A stretch of 64,000 nt of DNA from the NCBI RefSeq assembly GCF_018374135.1, contig NZ_JAHAFS010000004.1, positions 74,857 through 138,856 of the forward strand. The letters run 5' to 3'. The notes beneath the pieces were generated by a model that was not told the origin of the DNA, made no database searches, and worked only from the letters and a program-made list of their open reading frames with translations. The position numbers and the translations under genes were made by a program. Source of the stretch: Campylobacter gracilis. Lineage in GTDB: Bacteria > Campylobacterota > Campylobacteria > Campylobacterales > Campylobacteraceae. Every line of letters starts with the position of its first letter. The first letter of the stretch is position 1. Positions 26,947-36,037 of this stretch are shown here, one piece after another.

Positions 26947-29211
26947 ATGAATAGACGAAATTTCTTAAAAAGCACCGCCGCAATCGGCACGTTAGCGACA
27001 TTGAATCTAAATTTAAACGCTAGCGCGGTCACCGGCGGGACGGAAAAGAAAGTCGCCAGCGTCTGCGAGATGTGCTCCTCGCGCTGTCCTATCGAGGTAA
27101 CCGTCAAAAACGGTCGCGGCGCTCTCATCGAGGGCAACCATCGCTTTTCAAACAAAACCTCGGTCTGCGCTCGCGGAGGCGCGGGCATCAATCAGCTCTA
27201 CGACGATCAAAGGCTCATTAAGCCGCTCATTCGCGTGGGCGAGCGCGGCGAAGGCAAATTTAGGGAGGCGAGCTGGGATGAGGCGCTTAAAATTTGCGCG
27301 CAGAAGCTCGGTGAGATTTCGCAAAAATACGGCCCGCAGAGCGTAGTTTTTACCTCTAAAACGGGCGAGCACCACACTCAGATGATGAATTTCGCCTGTG
27401 CCTACGGCAGCCCAAACATCTACTCGCACTGGTCCTGTTGCCCGATCACTTATAATATCGCCGTGCCGCACACTTTCGGCGCCAATATGCAAAGAGACTA
27501 CGGCGACGCAAAATATATCGTAAATTTCGGCCACAATCTCTTTGAGGGCATCGACATCTCAAAAACAAAAAAGCTCGCAAAAGCCGCGAGCAGAGAGGAT
27601 GTAAAGCTTTTGGTCCTCGATCCGCGCTTTAGCGTCGTAGCTTCCAAAGCCGACGAGTGGCTACCGATAAAGCCGGGAACCGACGCGGCGTTTTTGATGG
27701 CGCTGATTCATGTCTGGCTGCGCGATAACAAATACGACAAAAAATTTATCGAACAATACGCCGTAGGGCTAGAGGAGCTAAAGCAGTCCGTGAAGGATAC
27801 GACGCCGCTTTGGCAAGAGGGCATCACGGGCATCAAGGCAGACAAGATCGAGCGCATCGCAAATGAAATTTACGCCGTGGCTCCCGCAGTCATAATCGAT
27901 TGGGGTCATAAAACCACGACCGCCAAGGCCGAATATATCCGCACGCGCGCCATCGCGATCGCAAACGCGCTGATGGGAAACGTCGAGAAAAAAGGCGGAA
28001 TTTACTTCTCTAAAGATTCCAAAACCTTCAACGCGCTTTGCAAAGAGGATCTATTCCCTACCATCTCAAACCCGGATAAGGAGTTTAAAATTCCAAAGAC
28101 CGCTCGCATCGACGGCTGCGGCGAGGAAGGTAGCGAAAATTTCTTCGTGCCGCGCAAACACGGCGTTTTGATGCAGATCGCGCCTACGATTTTAAGCGAA
28201 AAACCTTACCCTGTAAAAGGCTGGGTCAGCACGCGCTTTAACCACCTCATCAACGTTGCGGGCGTGGATAAGAGCGTAGAAGCGATCAAAAAGCTGGACT
28301 TCGTACTCGCAATCGACGTGTATATGAGCGACTTCGCGTGCTTAGCCGACGTGATCTTGCCCGAATCCACGTATTTGGAGCGCGACGAGTCGATTCAAAA
28401 CAAAGGCGGCACCGCGCCGGGATTTGTGATGCGAAATAAAGCCGTCGAGCCGGTGGGCGATACGAAGTGCGGCTATGAAATTTTTAGAGAGCTTGCAAGG
28501 GTGATGAAGATCGATAAGGACTACACTTGGAACAATATCGACGAATACCGTATGCAGCAAGCCAAAGGCAACGCCGAGCTAATCGCAAATTTAATCAAAA
28601 ACGGCTACGTAAGCTACAAGGTGCCGAAGCTGTATTACCGAGAGCCGAAGCTCGTGGCTAAATTTATCGATAAATATCCTGCCGCGGCGGAGTTCGTGGA
28701 CGAAAACGGCGAAATGAGCTCGCAGATGAAATTTAAAACCCCGAGCGGCAAGATCGAGCTTTTCGCGCCGAAGGTGGAGGAGCTTTTCGCAGGATACGGC
28801 TGCTTAAATACCGAGGGTATGGACGTATTCGGCGGGCACAAATACTGCCTGATGAGCGGCAAGACCGCGCTTCACACCAACGGCCATACGCAAAATGTCA
28901 AAATTTTAAACGATATGATGAGCGAATCGCCGGTTTGGATCAGCCCTGCTTCTGCAAAGGCGGAGGGGCTAAAGACGGGCGATATCGTGAAGCTCAAAAA
29001 TAAATTCGGCGAGCAAAAAGCTAAAATTTTCGTCACGCAAGGCATCAGAGACGACTGCCTATTTTTATACCACGGCTTTGGGCACGTAAGCCCGGGGCTA
29101 AAGCGCACGAACGGCATAGGCACGAACCAAAGCGTCCTTCTCGATCCGGCTGCGGGTCCTGTGGTAAGCACGATGGTAACCAACGTCGGCGTCGATATAG
29201 TTAAAATTTGA
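26947..29211 (+). CDS. psrA: Polysulfide/thiosulfate reductase catalytic subunit (PsrA/PhsA-like molybdoenzyme)
   Basis: A 754-aa periplasmic molybdopterin oxidoreductase. A Tat signal (RRNFLK at residues 3-8) is followed by a [4Fe-4S] site at C40, C43, C47 and C74. SHWSCCPITYN (160-170) carries the Cys expected to ligate molybdenum in the PsrA/PhsA branch. The C-terminal MopB domain includes NGHTQNVKI and the molybdopterin-binding GFGHVSPG region. The gene order A-B-C with psrB and psrC confirms a complete three-subunit reductase. The substrate could be polysulfide, thiosulfate or tetrathionate; the WSCC pattern favours the first two. TAAGGAG at 26935-26941 sets the ATG. Confidence 0.9.
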   Translation: MNRRNFLKSTAAIGTLATLNLNLNASAVTGGTEKKVASVCEMCSSRCPIEVTVKNGRGALIEGNHRFSNKTSVCARGGAGINQLYDDQRLIKPLIRVGERGEGKFREASWDEALKICAQKLGEISQKYGPQSVVFTSKTGEHHTQMMNFACAYGSPNIYSHWSCCPITYNIAVPHTFGANMQRDYGDAKYIVNFGHNLFEGIDISKTKKLAKAASREDVKLLVLDPRFSVVASKADEWLPIKPGTDAAFLMALIHVWLRDNKYDKKFIEQYAVGLEELKQSVKDTTPLWQEGITGIKADKIERIANEIYAVAPAVIIDWGHKTTTAKAEYIRTRAIAIANALMGNVEKKGGIYFSKDSKTFNALCKEDLFPTISNPDKEFKIPKTARIDGCGEEGSENFFVPRKHGVLMQIAPTILSEKPYPVKGWVSTRFNHLINVAGVDKSVEAIKKLDFVLAIDVYMSDFACLADVILPESTYLERDESIQNKGGTAPGFVMRNKAVEPVGDTKCGYEIFRELARVMKIDKDYTWNNIDEYRMQQAKGNAELIANLIKNGYVSYKVPKLYYREPKLVAKFIDKYPAAAEFVDENGEMSSQMKFKTPSGKIELFAPKVEELFAGYGCLNTEGMDVFGGHKYCLMSGKTALHTNGHTQNVKILNDMMSESPVWISPASAKAEGLKTGDIVKLKNKFGEQKAKIFVTQGIRDDCLFLYHGFGHVSPGLKRTNGIGTNQSVLLDPAAGPVVSTMVTNVGVDIVKI

Positions 29212-29222
29212 AAGGGGCGGTT

Positions 29223-29789
29223 ATGAAAAAACTCATAATGATTCACGACGAAAATTTATGTATAGGTTGCCAAGCCTGTTCGGTTGCGTGCAGGAACGAA
29301 AACGGCGTACCTGGCGGCGTTTATAGGCTGCAGGTGCACGGCAAAACAAGCGGCGTTTTTCCAAATTTGAAGCTAGATTATTCGCGCGCCAGCTGCGTTA
29401 TGTGCGAGAATAGCCCTTGCGTGGACGTCTGCCCTACGGGAGCGAGCTTTAAAACCAAAGACGGCGTAACGCTCATAGACGAGAGGCTTTGCGTCAGCTG
29501 CAAATACTGCATCCTGGCCTGTCCTTACGACGCGAGGTTTGTAGATCCCGTCACGCACGCTATCGGCAAATGCACCTTTTGCTACACGAACCGCACTAGC
29601 AAAGGTTTGCAGCCTGCCTGCGTAAGCGTGTGCCCAACGGATGCTTTAACTTTCGGCGACGTAAATGACGTAAATTCCGAGGTAAACAAACTGTTAGCCA
29701 AAACAAGCGTAGAATATCCAAAAGCGTATCTAAACACCAAACCGCGTCTAGCAAATATCAAAAACAAAAAAGGAGGACGCTATGAATAA
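29223..29789 (+). CDS. psrB: Polysulfide/thiosulfate reductase iron-sulfur subunit (PsrB-like)
   Basis: A 188-aa ferredoxin-like subunit that carries electrons from the membrane subunit to PsrA through four [4Fe-4S] clusters. Cys clusters are visible in CIGCQACSVAC, CVMCENSPCVDVCPTG, CVSCKYCILACPYDAR and CTFCYTNR...CVSVCPTDA. The protein has no signal peptide, so it is probably exported with PsrA by Tat. The ATG at 29223 is preceded by AAAGGGG (29211-29217); the longer TTG reading from 29208 overlaps the psrA stop. It overlaps psrC by 8 bp. Confidence 0.92.
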   Translation: MKKLIMIHDENLCIGCQACSVACRNENGVPGGVYRLQVHGKTSGVFPNLKLDYSRASCVMCENSPCVDVCPTGASFKTKDGVTLIDERLCVSCKYCILACPYDARFVDPVTHAIGKCTFCYTNRTSKGLQPACVSVCPTDALTFGDVNDVNSEVNKLLAKTSVEYPKAYLNTKPRLANIKNKKGGRYE

Positions 29790-30753
29790 TATGTGGGGCG
29801 ATATGAGCCAATACTCTGAAATTTACTGGCCTTGGCCGATTGCAATTTATCTATTTTTGGCGGGTCTTAGCGCGGGAGCGACGATGGTGGCGCTTTTAGT
29901 TAAATGGAATCGCCACGAAAGCGAGCAAAATTCCATCTGGGACGCGATGATTAGAGCGGGTGCGATCACGGCGCCACTTGCGATCTGCGCGGGGCTTTTG
30001 CTTTTGATCTTTGATCTGGGCAAGCCATTTAGCTTTTATCTTTTGCTGATCAAATTTAACTTCGGCTCGGTGATGAGCCTCGGCGTTTTGGCGCTTTTGA
30101 TCTACGTGCCGTTTAGCTTTGTATTTGCGCTATGCGTATTCGGCGAGGAAATTTGCAAATTTAAACTGCTCGCTTTTCTGCGCCCTATCGTAAATTTACT
30201 AAGCTCATTCGCCAAGGCTTCTAAACTATTCGAGCGAGTTTTGTTTATCCTTGCTCTTTGCGTGGGCGCATATACGGGCTTTTTGCTAAGCGCGGTGATG
30301 AAAATTCCGCTTTGGAATACTCCGGTGCTACCGATTTTATTTCTGCTATCCGGCTTTTCCAGCGGCATCGCGGCGAGCATTTTAGTGGGACTTTTGTTTT
30401 TTAAAGGCTCGTTAAACAAAGATAGCATAAAATACCTTTTGATGCTTGATCTGCGCGCGATACTCTTTGAAATTCCGCTTTTATTCATTCTGTTTGTCGG
30501 GATGTATTTTGAGGGCGGCACTAGCGCGCTTGCGGCACAGCAGGCTTTGACGCACGAAATTTACGGTAAAATTTTCTGGATCGGCGTTTTAGGCATGGGG
30601 CTCATCGCTCCGATCATCATCGCCTTTACGGCGCTGAAAAACCACGCCTACAAGCCTGCGTTTATAGTTTTAAATTCTTTCGTCGTGCTTTGCGGCGTCA
30701 TTCTGCTTCGCTACTTCGTTGTATATGCGGGGCAAATTTGCACGGGAGCGTAG
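29782..30753 (+). CDS. psrC: Polysulfide/thiosulfate reductase membrane subunit (PsrC/NrfD-like)
   Basis: A 323-aa integral membrane quinol dehydrogenase of the NrfD/PsrC family with about eight TM helices. The opening IYWPWPIAIYLFLAGLSAGATMV is the conserved family start, and there is an Arg/Asp-containing LDLRAILFEIPL segment near residue 225. It would take electrons from menaquinol and pass them to PsrB. AAAAAAGGAGG upstream and the 8-bp overlap with psrB show coupled translation. The stop codon sits in the loop of a GC hairpin (30744-30763). Confidence 0.9.
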   Translation: MNNMWGDMSQYSEIYWPWPIAIYLFLAGLSAGATMVALLVKWNRHESEQNSIWDAMIRAGAITAPLAICAGLLLLIFDLGKPFSFYLLLIKFNFGSVMSLGVLALLIYVPFSFVFALCVFGEEICKFKLLAFLRPIVNLLSSFAKASKLFERVLFILALCVGAYTGFLLSAVMKIPLWNTPVLPILFLLSGFSSGIAASILVGLLFFKGSLNKDSIKYLLMLDLRAILFEIPLLFILFVGMYFEGGTSALAAQQALTHEIYGKIFWIGVLGMGLIAPIIIAFTALKNHAYKPAFIVLNSFVVLCGVILLRYFVVYAGQICTGA

Positions 30754-30763
30754 TCTCGCTCCC
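30744..30763 (+). terminator. Hairpin after psrC with the stop codon in its loop
   Basis: GGGAGCG (30744-30750) and CGCTCCC (30757-30763) form a perfect 7-bp stem; the loop TAGTCT contains the psrC TAG. Only a short AATTT follows, so it may be a weak terminator or attenuator between psrC and the response regulator gene. Confidence 0.45.
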
Positions 30764-30779
30764 AATTTAGGGAACGGGT

Positions 30780-31433
30780 TTGAAAATTTTACTTTTAGAA
30801 GACGATTTTGAATATAGAAGCAGCGTAAGCGAGTATCTACAGGAGCTTGGCTACGAGGTGGACGAATGCGCCAGCGGCGACGCAGCCTGCGATAAGATCG
30901 CCGCGAATGCCTACCATCTGCTGATTTTAGACATCAAAGTGCCGGAGGTTTCGGGCGAAGAGGTGTTGAGATACGCGCGAAGCCTCGGACTCAACACTCC
31001 CGTGATGATGATGACCTCGCTCGGCGACATCGACGATTTGAGCCAGTGCTACGAGCTAGGCTGCAACGAATATCTAAAAAAACCCTTCCACCTAGCCGAG
31101 CTTAAATTTAGAGTAAGCGAGCTGATGCGAAAGTATTTCGGCGACGAAAAGGGCGCCGTCAAGATCGCGGATAAATTTCACTACTTCGCAAATTTAAAAA
31201 TTTTAAAACGCGCGGACGAAGAGATATCGCTAAGCGCCAAAGAGATCAAAATCATAGAATTTCTGCTCGCCAATATCAAAAGATTCGTAAGCGTCGATGA
31301 GCTCATCGCTGACGTGTGGGACGGCGATGCGGGCAGCGTCGATGTGCGCGTGCATATCAGTAACCTCCGCTCCAAAACGAGTAACGACTTCATCCTCTCC
31401 AGCCGCGGACTCGGATATAAGATCAATGCTTAA
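30780..31433 (+). CDS. OmpR-family response regulator
   Basis: A 217-aa transcription regulator. The receiver domain (1-115) keeps the acidic pocket E7-D8-D9, the phosphoacceptor D51 (LLILDIKVP), the switch Thr in MMMTS and the Lys in LKKPF. The C-terminal winged helix (about 120-217) includes LSAKEIKIIEFLLANIKRFVS, DVRVHISNLRSK and the typical ending SRGLGYKI. The start is TTG at 30780 after AGGGAA. It lies 26 bp after psrC and overlaps the kinase gene by 8 bp. It probably controls the psr genes, by position. Confidence 0.9.
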   Translation: MKILLLEDDFEYRSSVSEYLQELGYEVDECASGDAACDKIAANAYHLLILDIKVPEVSGEEVLRYARSLGLNTPVMMMTSLGDIDDLSQCYELGCNEYLKKPFHLAELKFRVSELMRKYFGDEKGAVKIADKFHYFANLKILKRADEEISLSAKEIKIIEFLLANIKRFVSVDELIADVWDGDAGSVDVRVHISNLRSKTSNDFILSSRGLGYKINA

Positions 31434-32544
31434 AGGGTTTAAATTTACGCTTTTTAGCGCGATCTTCATCATCGGCGCTTTTATAAGCGAGAGTCTTTAT
31501 ATCATCTATTTAAACTCCAAAATCGAGGAGAGCGCCGACGTCGCCGAGCTGATACAAAAAAGTGGCGAAGCTCTAGCCGGCGCATATCCCGATCTAAAAG
31601 ACGAGCTCATCTACGACTACGCGATCCTAAACGCAAACGGCGAAATTTTAAGATCAAACCTAAGTGTGCAGCCGCCCGATTTTGCGTTTATCACGCTGAA
31701 ATTCGGCGGACGGGTATTTTTTAAGCGCCACTTTCTGCATGAGGGCAAGCTGCATTTTTTCGTCATCTCAAAAAAGATAAGCTACGCAAAGATAGAATTT
31801 ATCGCGATCTCTACGATCTTTATCACGATTTTTGTAGCGCTCATCATCGCGCTGTTTAACTACAAAATCATAAAAAATTTCTACGCGCAGCAAAGCAACC
31901 TCATCAAGGCGTTTTTCAACGACGCGATGCACGAGCTAAAGACCCCTCTGGGCGTCGCGCTCATCAATACCGAGATGCTTGGGCTGCGCGACAAACACAC
32001 TGCGCGTATCAAATCCGCGCTTAAGCAGATGGTAATTACTTACGAGGACGTGGAGTACTTCATCAAAAGCGGCAAAATGAGCCTAAAAAGCCGGCGCATC
32101 GATATGAGCGAGTTTTTGAGCGCTAGGATAAATTTCATCTATCTGGTCGCAAAAAGCAAAAATATAAGCCTGCAGCCCCGCATTGCGCCGGACGTGAGCG
32201 TTTTTATGGACGAGACTTCGCTAATGCGCCTCATCGACAACACGCTAAGCAACGCCGTAAAATATTCGCGCCCCGGCGGTCGCGTCATCATTCGTTTAGA
32301 AAAAGGCATAAGCATAGCGGCCTTTAGCGTGCAGGACTTCGGCATCGGCATAAAGGATACGAGCGCCATCTGGGCGAGATATGCGCGCGAAAACGCGGCT
32401 CTTGGCGGCTTTGGCCTTGGGCTAAACATAATCGATAAAATTTGCAAGCGCTACGGAATCGCAAAAAGCGTCAGCTCAAAACCGAACGAAGGCAGCACCT
32501 TTTGCTACAAAATCCCGCTGTTTAAGCAGAAGCTCTTAGACTAA
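31426..32544 (+). CDS. Sensor histidine kinase paired with the upstream regulator
   Basis: A 372-aa kinase with two TM helices (about residues 5-28 and 125-148) enclosing a periplasmic domain of roughly 95 residues, so it may sense an extracytoplasmic cue. The H-box is NDAMHELKTPLG with phosphoacceptor H169; the N-box NTLSNAVKYS, G1 DFGIGI and G2 GGFGLGLNII are intact. The start is ATG at 31426, which overlaps the regulator stop by 8 bp (ATGCTTAA). The longer reading upstream runs through the regulator in another frame and is rejected. The periplasmic domain matches no family I recognise; a sulfur compound is a reasonable but untested ligand guess. Confidence 0.9.
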   Translation: MLKGFKFTLFSAIFIIGAFISESLYIIYLNSKIEESADVAELIQKSGEALAGAYPDLKDELIYDYAILNANGEILRSNLSVQPPDFAFITLKFGGRVFFKRHFLHEGKLHFFVISKKISYAKIEFIAISTIFITIFVALIIALFNYKIIKNFYAQQSNLIKAFFNDAMHELKTPLGVALINTEMLGLRDKHTARIKSALKQMVITYEDVEYFIKSGKMSLKSRRIDMSEFLSARINFIYLVAKSKNISLQPRIAPDVSVFMDETSLMRLIDNTLSNAVKYSRPGGRVIIRLEKGISIAAFSVQDFGIGIKDTSAIWARYARENAALGGFGLGLNIIDKICKRYGIAKSVSSKPNEGSTFCYKIPLFKQKLLD

Positions 32545-32635
32545 GAAGGCGCGTTAAATTTAGGCGTAAATTTTAAAATTTAGAAGTAGAATTCGCGCGG
32601 CTAAGGCTTTTTGAATTTTATTTTAACGCGACTTT

Positions 32636-33358
32636 TCAGCCGCCTTTAAGTTCCCTACCTTCTAGGTATTCTTTTTCCACATCGTATTTTACGTTGCCGC
32701 AATTATCGAAATAATATTTGGGCGAATTGCTAGATTTTTCATAGTATGTTCTTAAATTATATTCAGTTGGAATTTTATCAAATAACAAAATAGATTTGGA
32801 TTGCAAAAAGTTATCTCCAATTATAAAATTTTTATCCAACATAAGAAACACGCTATCTTCAAAACACAAAATCAAAGGCTTCGTAAAACCGACTATTTTA
32901 TCGACAGAATCAACTTTCAGATATTGTTTCGGATCCGTTACGGTCGCCTTTAGTTCTGTAATATAGAAATCCTCAATAGTTTTTACTTTATTGCTGCTGT
33001 TTTTTAAAATTTTAAGATAATTCTCAAAGTTCAAGTCTTGCATTTCATAATAATCAGTGGAATACTTATGTTTTATATCATCGTTCTCTCTATAACTCGC
33101 TATCTTTTTTAATACGATAATTTCTTTATCTAAAAATTCTCCGACGGCGCGCCTATACAGCTCCTCTTTCGGTAAAATTCTATCCTCTTTAAGACAGTAT
33201 CCTTGCTTGTATTTGTTGTAATCGAAAGTAGAAACTATCACGAAGCCTCGTGAAGTGGAGTAATCTGGTACGATGCGGATAAATGCGGCACAGAGTATCG
33301 CCGCCAGAAGCAGCGCTCCAGCTAGCACTTTAAATTTAACGGATTTATAAAATTTCAT
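32636..33358 (-). CDS. Membrane-anchored or secreted protein of unknown function
   Basis: A 240-aa protein with an N-terminal hydrophobic helix (residues 8-27), either a signal anchor or signal peptide, and a mostly polar periplasmic domain. The start ATG at 33358 is preceded by AAAGGAGCG; a 32-residue longer reading passes through AAATTT-type spacer DNA and is rejected. The gene is AT-rich compared with its neighbours and rich in Lys, Tyr and Asn. Two Cys near residues 58 and 170 and a late DNCGNVKYDVEKEYLEGRELKGG tail are the only features. No family is recognised. Confidence 0.6.
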   Translation of the reverse strand: MKFYKSVKFKVLAGALLLAAILCAAFIRIVPDYSTSRGFVIVSTFDYNKYKQGYCLKEDRILPKEELYRRAVGEFLDKEIIVLKKIASYRENDDIKHKYSTDYYEMQDLNFENYLKILKNSSNKVKTIEDFYITELKATVTDPKQYLKVDSVDKIVGFTKPLILCFEDSVFLMLDKNFIIGDNFLQSKSILLFDKIPTEYNLRTYYEKSSNSPKYYFDNCGNVKYDVEKEYLEGRELKGG

Positions 33359-33479
33359 ACCGACGCTCCTTTTAAAATTTAAAATTTCAGCGCAAATTTC
33401 CGCGATTTTACGATTAAATTTAAAACGCCCGCCGTTACAAAGCAGACAAGCCACGGTCGCCTAAATTTAAATCCTGCCG

Positions 33480-34298
33480 CTAGCCTTCGCGGTGCAGAAT
33501 TATATAGCCCAGCTTCGTGCCGTTTTCGTCCGAAAACGCCCTCACGTAAAAATAATGCCCGTCCTTTTTGATAAAGCTCTGCGCCCCAAAATCAAGCGTC
33601 GCCAAAATCGATAAAACGTCGTAATCCGGCGCGCTGTTTACGACGATAAAGTCCTTGATAACGCCTATTTTATCGTAAAAGCAGTCGGTCTCAAACCTCT
33701 TATCTACGAGGATAAAAATATCGTTTCCCATGCGGTTGATCTGCGCGATGACGTGCTCGAAATCGAGCATTATCTCGGCGCTTCCGATAAATTTGCCCTC
33801 GCTAAAAACGGGCGAAATTCCGCGCATAAAAACCCCGCACCGCCCCATCTCGACGAGCGCTTTTGGAAGCAGACTATGGCGGATCTGCAAAAGCGAATGG
33901 CGAAACGAGCTCAGATCGTCGTCGTAAAATTCGTCGCTCCAGCTCCTAGCCAGGCTTCTGGTGTTTTGCGTATGAAAATGTATCTTCACGCCCGTGTAGA
34001 AGGGCACCGCGCTTAAGATGTCTTTGTATTTTTTCGTCACGTCCATACACTCGCCATGTTTGCCGCTTTCGAAGCAGCGCACCACGTCGCTGTTCTGCGA
34101 TAAAATCAGCGAGATCGCAAAGGCGTTTAGCTTCTCTTCGTCCACGATCTTTTCAAACAAACTCGCGCTAAAATCGAACTGCTGCTTGATTTTTATCTCG
34201 TTTTCCTCGTTTTTAAAGCGCAGGTAAAACGCGAAGGTAGCGACGCAGCAAGCAAGCGCGAAAAGGATTAGGTATTTTTTGGATCGCGCGCCTATCAT
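33480..34298 (-). CDS. Stand-alone double-Cache sensor domain protein
   Basis: A 272-aa protein with one N-terminal TM helix (about 9-27) and an extracytoplasmic dCache-type domain: a long first helix (35-75), then the two sensory lobes with FTGVKIHFHTQNTRSLARSW and RGISPVFSEGKFIGSAEIMLDFEHVI. These are features of the dCache_3-like chemoreceptor ligand domains. There is no second TM, HAMP, MCP or kinase part, and the protein stops right after the second lobe. It starts inside the stop of the HIT gene (ATGA, 4-bp overlap), so the two are coupled. It may be a truncated chemoreceptor or a partner of another signaller. Confidence 0.75.
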   Translation of the reverse strand: MIGARSKKYLILFALACCVATFAFYLRFKNEENEIKIKQQFDFSASLFEKIVDEEKLNAFAISLILSQNSDVVRCFESGKHGECMDVTKKYKDILSAVPFYTGVKIHFHTQNTRSLARSWSDEFYDDDLSSFRHSLLQIRHSLLPKALVEMGRCGVFMRGISPVFSEGKFIGSAEIMLDFEHVIAQINRMGNDIFILVDKRFETDCFYDKIGVIKDFIVVNSAPDYDVLSILATLDFGAQSFIKKDGHYFYVRAFSDENGTKLGYIILHREG

Positions 34299-34666
34299 CT
34301 GAATTCCATCTTTAAATTTGCCGCTAAAATTTCTGCAAATTCGCTAAATTCCGGCAGATCGAGCTTACCGTTTCGCATCTTTTTACCCCAAACGGACTCT
34401 GGAAAAAAACTGTCGTTTTTAAAGCGCGCTTGGACGTGAAAATGCACGCGCGGCACGTAGTTGGCGAAGCTTGCGATGTTGATCTTATCGGGCGCGTAAA
34501 ACTCCCGCAGGCTCTTTTCGCACTGAAGCACGGCGCGCCACAGATGCACCAGCGTCGCCTCGTCGCAGTCGCTGAGCTCTTTAAATTTTGCCTTCGTAAA
34601 GACCTTCACCCACGGCACTTCGTGCTCCTCGCGCTCCACATAAATCATCTCATCTTCGTAAATCAT
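34295..34666 (-). CDS. HIT-like hydrolase/transferase protein
   Basis: A 123-aa cytoplasmic protein of the histidine-triad fold. The signature near residue 92 is RVHFHVQARF, that is H-x-H-x-Q where typical HIT hydrolases have H-x-H-x-H. The third His is thus Gln, as in the transferase (GalT-type) branch, which may change the activity from hydrolysis to transfer. ATG 34666 is set by AAGGAG; thirteen extra codons upstream would precede this site. It overlaps the Cache gene by 4 bp. Substrate unknown. Confidence 0.72.
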   Translation of the reverse strand: MIYEDEMIYVEREEHEVPWVKVFTKAKFKELSDCDEATLVHLWRAVLQCEKSLREFYAPDKINIASFANYVPRVHFHVQARFKNDSFFPESVWGKKMRNGKLDLPEFSEFAEILAANLKMEFR

Positions 34667-34799
34667 CGCTTCTCCTTGAAAATGGAATTTTAATGCAAAG
34701 CCCATTAAAGCTCGGTAAATTCCTCTTATATAAATAATATACTAAAATACAATAATTAAATATATCTATAAAATCTCGATATATTCGTGATTTTTATGT

Positions 34800-34805
34800 T
34801 ATAAT
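34800..34805 (+). promoter_or_regulatory. -10 box of the MFS gene at 34829
   Basis: TATAAT with AAAAGGA at 34816-34822. The 160-bp divergent spacer to the HIT gene is strongly AT-rich. Confidence 0.55.
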
Positions 34806-34828
34806 TCTATCTTTTAAAAGGAATATAT

Positions 34829-36037
34829 ATGAAATCAGTTTGGGTAATGATCCTATGCGCCGCGGCGATTTTGATGATTACGATGGGCATTCGTATGTCA
34901 TTAGGTCTTTTCGTGCAGCCTATAATGCAAGCAAATTCCCTATCCATCGCGCAAGTAAGCTTTGCGATGGCAACTACGCAGCTGGTATGGGGCTTTTCGC
35001 AACCGCTTAGTGGGATACTTGCAGACAGGCTCGGTGCCTACGTCGTGCTGTTTTGGGGCAGCGTGCTTCTGGCGATTAGCTGCACTCTTGTGCCGTTATT
35101 TAGCAGCGAAAGCGCGCTTGTATTAACGATGGGTTTTGGGCTTGCGCTGGGGCTTGGCGCGGGTAGTTTTCCAATTCTAATGAGCCTAATGGCGAAGCGC
35201 CTGCCATTTTCTATCCGCTCGGTTGCTAGCGGAGTGCTAAATGCAGGCGGCTCGTTCGGGCAGTTTTTATTTGCGCCAATGATTGGGTTTTGTATCGCAA
35301 CGCCTGCTTTGGGATACGGCGGCGCATTTTTTACGCTCGCAGGGCTTAGCTTGCTAATTCTGCCGCTTGCGAGACTTTTGGCAGGCGGTAAAATTCTATT
35401 CGGCGAGCAAACCAGCCTGCATGAAGAAGATAAACGCAGCTTAGGCGAAGTGCTGCGTTTAGCGCTGCGCGATAAAAGCTATATTTTGATAAATTTAAGC
35501 TTTGCTACGTGCGGTTTTCACGTAGCGTTTTTAGTGACGCATCTGCCTAGCGAAGTAGCACTAAGCGGGCATGGCGCGCAGGTAGCGTCCTTTTCGCTCG
35601 CACTAATCGGTATCGCTAACATCGTAGGCAGCTTATTAGTAGGCTGGTGTGTTTCCAAAGTGCGCTGCAAAGTCATTTTATTTTGTATATATGCCCTGCG
35701 TATCGCTCTTATTGGTGCTTATGTGCTCTCGCCCAAAGATAGCCTTACGTTTTATATCTTCAGCGTGGGATTAGGATTTACCTGGTTAGCGACCGTACCG
35801 CCTACTGCGGCTGCCGTCGGTAAGCTATTAGGGACGCGATATTTAGCAAGCCTATTTGGATTTACGATGCTTTCGCATCAAATCGGCGGATTTTTTGGCG
35901 CATATATCGGAGGTCTTGCGGTGCGAGCATACGGCGCGTATGATTATATGTGGTATTTGGATATGACACTAGCGGCTATTGCAGCTCTGCTAAGCCTGCC
36001 TATGCGTGAAGCTAAGATGAAGCACGTGAAATTTTAA
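34829..36037 (+). CDS. MFS transporter (oxalate/formate antiporter-like group)
   Basis: A 402-aa inner-membrane protein with about twelve TM helices. The start GIRMSLGLFVQPIMQANSLSIAQVSFAMATTQLVWGFSQPLSGILADRLG shows the long TM1-TM2 unit and the G-LADR-G motif A of the MFS. RSVASGVLNAGGSFGQFLFAP in TM5 is typical of the MFS_1 carriers of organic anions or drugs. The centre (195-212) is a polar cytoplasmic loop. The substrate cannot be read. It has its own promoter and no operon partner. Confidence 0.85.
   Translation: MKSVWVMILCAAAILMITMGIRMSLGLFVQPIMQANSLSIAQVSFAMATTQLVWGFSQPLSGILADRLGAYVVLFWGSVLLAISCTLVPLFSSESALVLTMGFGLALGLGAGSFPILMSLMAKRLPFSIRSVASGVLNAGGSFGQFLFAPMIGFCIATPALGYGGAFFTLAGLSLLILPLARLLAGGKILFGEQTSLHEEDKRSLGEVLRLALRDKSYILINLSFATCGFHVAFLVTHLPSEVALSGHGAQVASFSLALIGIANIVGSLLVGWCVSKVRCKVILFCIYALRIALIGAYVLSPKDSLTFYIFSVGLGFTWLATVPPTAAAVGKLLGTRYLASLFGFTMLSHQIGGFFGAYIGGLAVRAYGAYDYMWYLDMTLAAIAALLSLPMREAKMKHVKF

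Noticed and set aside
31297..31425. 43-codon extension of the histidine kinase
   Set aside because: It is an out-of-frame reading of the response regulator gene; the 8-bp ATG overlap is the normal arrangement.
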